From the NCBI RefSeq assembly GCF_018614055.1, contig NZ_JAGGPB010000012.1, positions 1-64,000 of the forward strand: a stretch of 64,000 nt of DNA, written 5' to 3'. The first letter of the stretch is position 1. Every line of letters starts with the position of its first letter. The translations under genes and the position numbers were made by a program. A model generated the notes under the pieces. The model worked only from the letters and a program-made list of their open reading frames with translations, did no database searches and was not told where the DNA came from. This DNA comes from Streptomyces sp. ISL-98. GTDB taxonomy: Bacteria; Actinomycetota; Actinomycetes; Streptomycetales; Streptomycetaceae. Positions 63,902 to 64,000 of the stretch are shown one piece after another.

Positions 63902-64000
63902 ATCGTGCCTTTCGCTGATCAACAGTTCGGCAGGCATACCGTGTGGTTACGGTGCCCGCCTCGGCCCCCGACGTTACTCCGGACCTACGTGTGCGTGAGG

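Overview
The window is high-GC DNA with frequent GTG/TTG starts, strong third-position GC and long antisense shadow frames. Gene content and order (Pup-proteasome locus, tatA-tatC-helY, GlnA4-type cluster, infC-rpmI-rplT, pheS-pheT) point to a Streptomyces chromosome, most likely the conserved core. I see no insertion sequence, CRISPR array, tRNA, rRNA or integrated phage.

Layout. 1-5.5 kb: the 3' end of metH, a HAD phosphatase, then two paralogous lipoprotein solute-binding proteins with no permease or ATPase beside them. 5.5-10.5 kb: an orphan NarL-type response regulator, a RecB-like nuclease, a site-2 protease with CBS domains, tRNA methyltransferase TrmI, a secreted protein and a ferredoxin. 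10.7-28.8 kb: a complete Pup-proteasome region in the order arc, dop, pup, prcB, prcA, [lacI-type regulator / MFS exporter], pafA, two FKBP isomerases, pafB, pafC, two small proteins, tatA, tatC, helY. 29-38 kb: accessory metabolic and regulatory genes (P450/TetR, ADP-ribosylglycohydrolase, an iron-box-controlled siderophore-interacting protein, 5'-3' exonuclease, cupin regulator plus metal-receptor protein, TDT transporter/LysR).

38-45 kb holds a compact catabolic cluster: class I amidotransferase, ethanolamine-type permease, FadR-type regulator, GlnA4-type gamma-glutamyl ligase, aldehyde dehydrogenase and short-chain dehydrogenase. Together these could import ethanolamine, cap it with glutamate, oxidise the alcohol to an acid in two steps and hydrolyse the product to glycine and glutamate. 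45-51 kb: a PLP amino-acid deaminase/racemase-fold protein, a proline-rich membrane protein translationally coupled to a mycosin-like subtilase, a penicillin-binding-fold hydrolase, SseB and DUF1844 proteins. 51-64 kb: infC (AUC start, with an attenuator-like leader), rpmI, rplT, a SpoU methyltransferase, a soluble PAS histidine kinase, pheST, a SpoIIE-type phosphatase, a TPR regulator, a NUDIX hydrolase, a small coiled-coil membrane protein and 3-hydroxybutyryl-CoA dehydrogenase.

How the parts work together: Pup (already ending in Glu) is ligated to proteins by PafA, removed by Dop, and tagged proteins are unfolded by ARC into the PrcAB core. PafB/PafC are WYL regulators expected to control DNA-damage genes. 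Several genes (trmI, pafA, the 24.1 kb membrane protein, sseB, DUF1844) have a -10-like hexamer about 6 bases before the start codon and no Shine-Dalgarno sequence, suggesting leaderless transcripts. All functions are read from the sequence by eye and memory of families; no database search was run.
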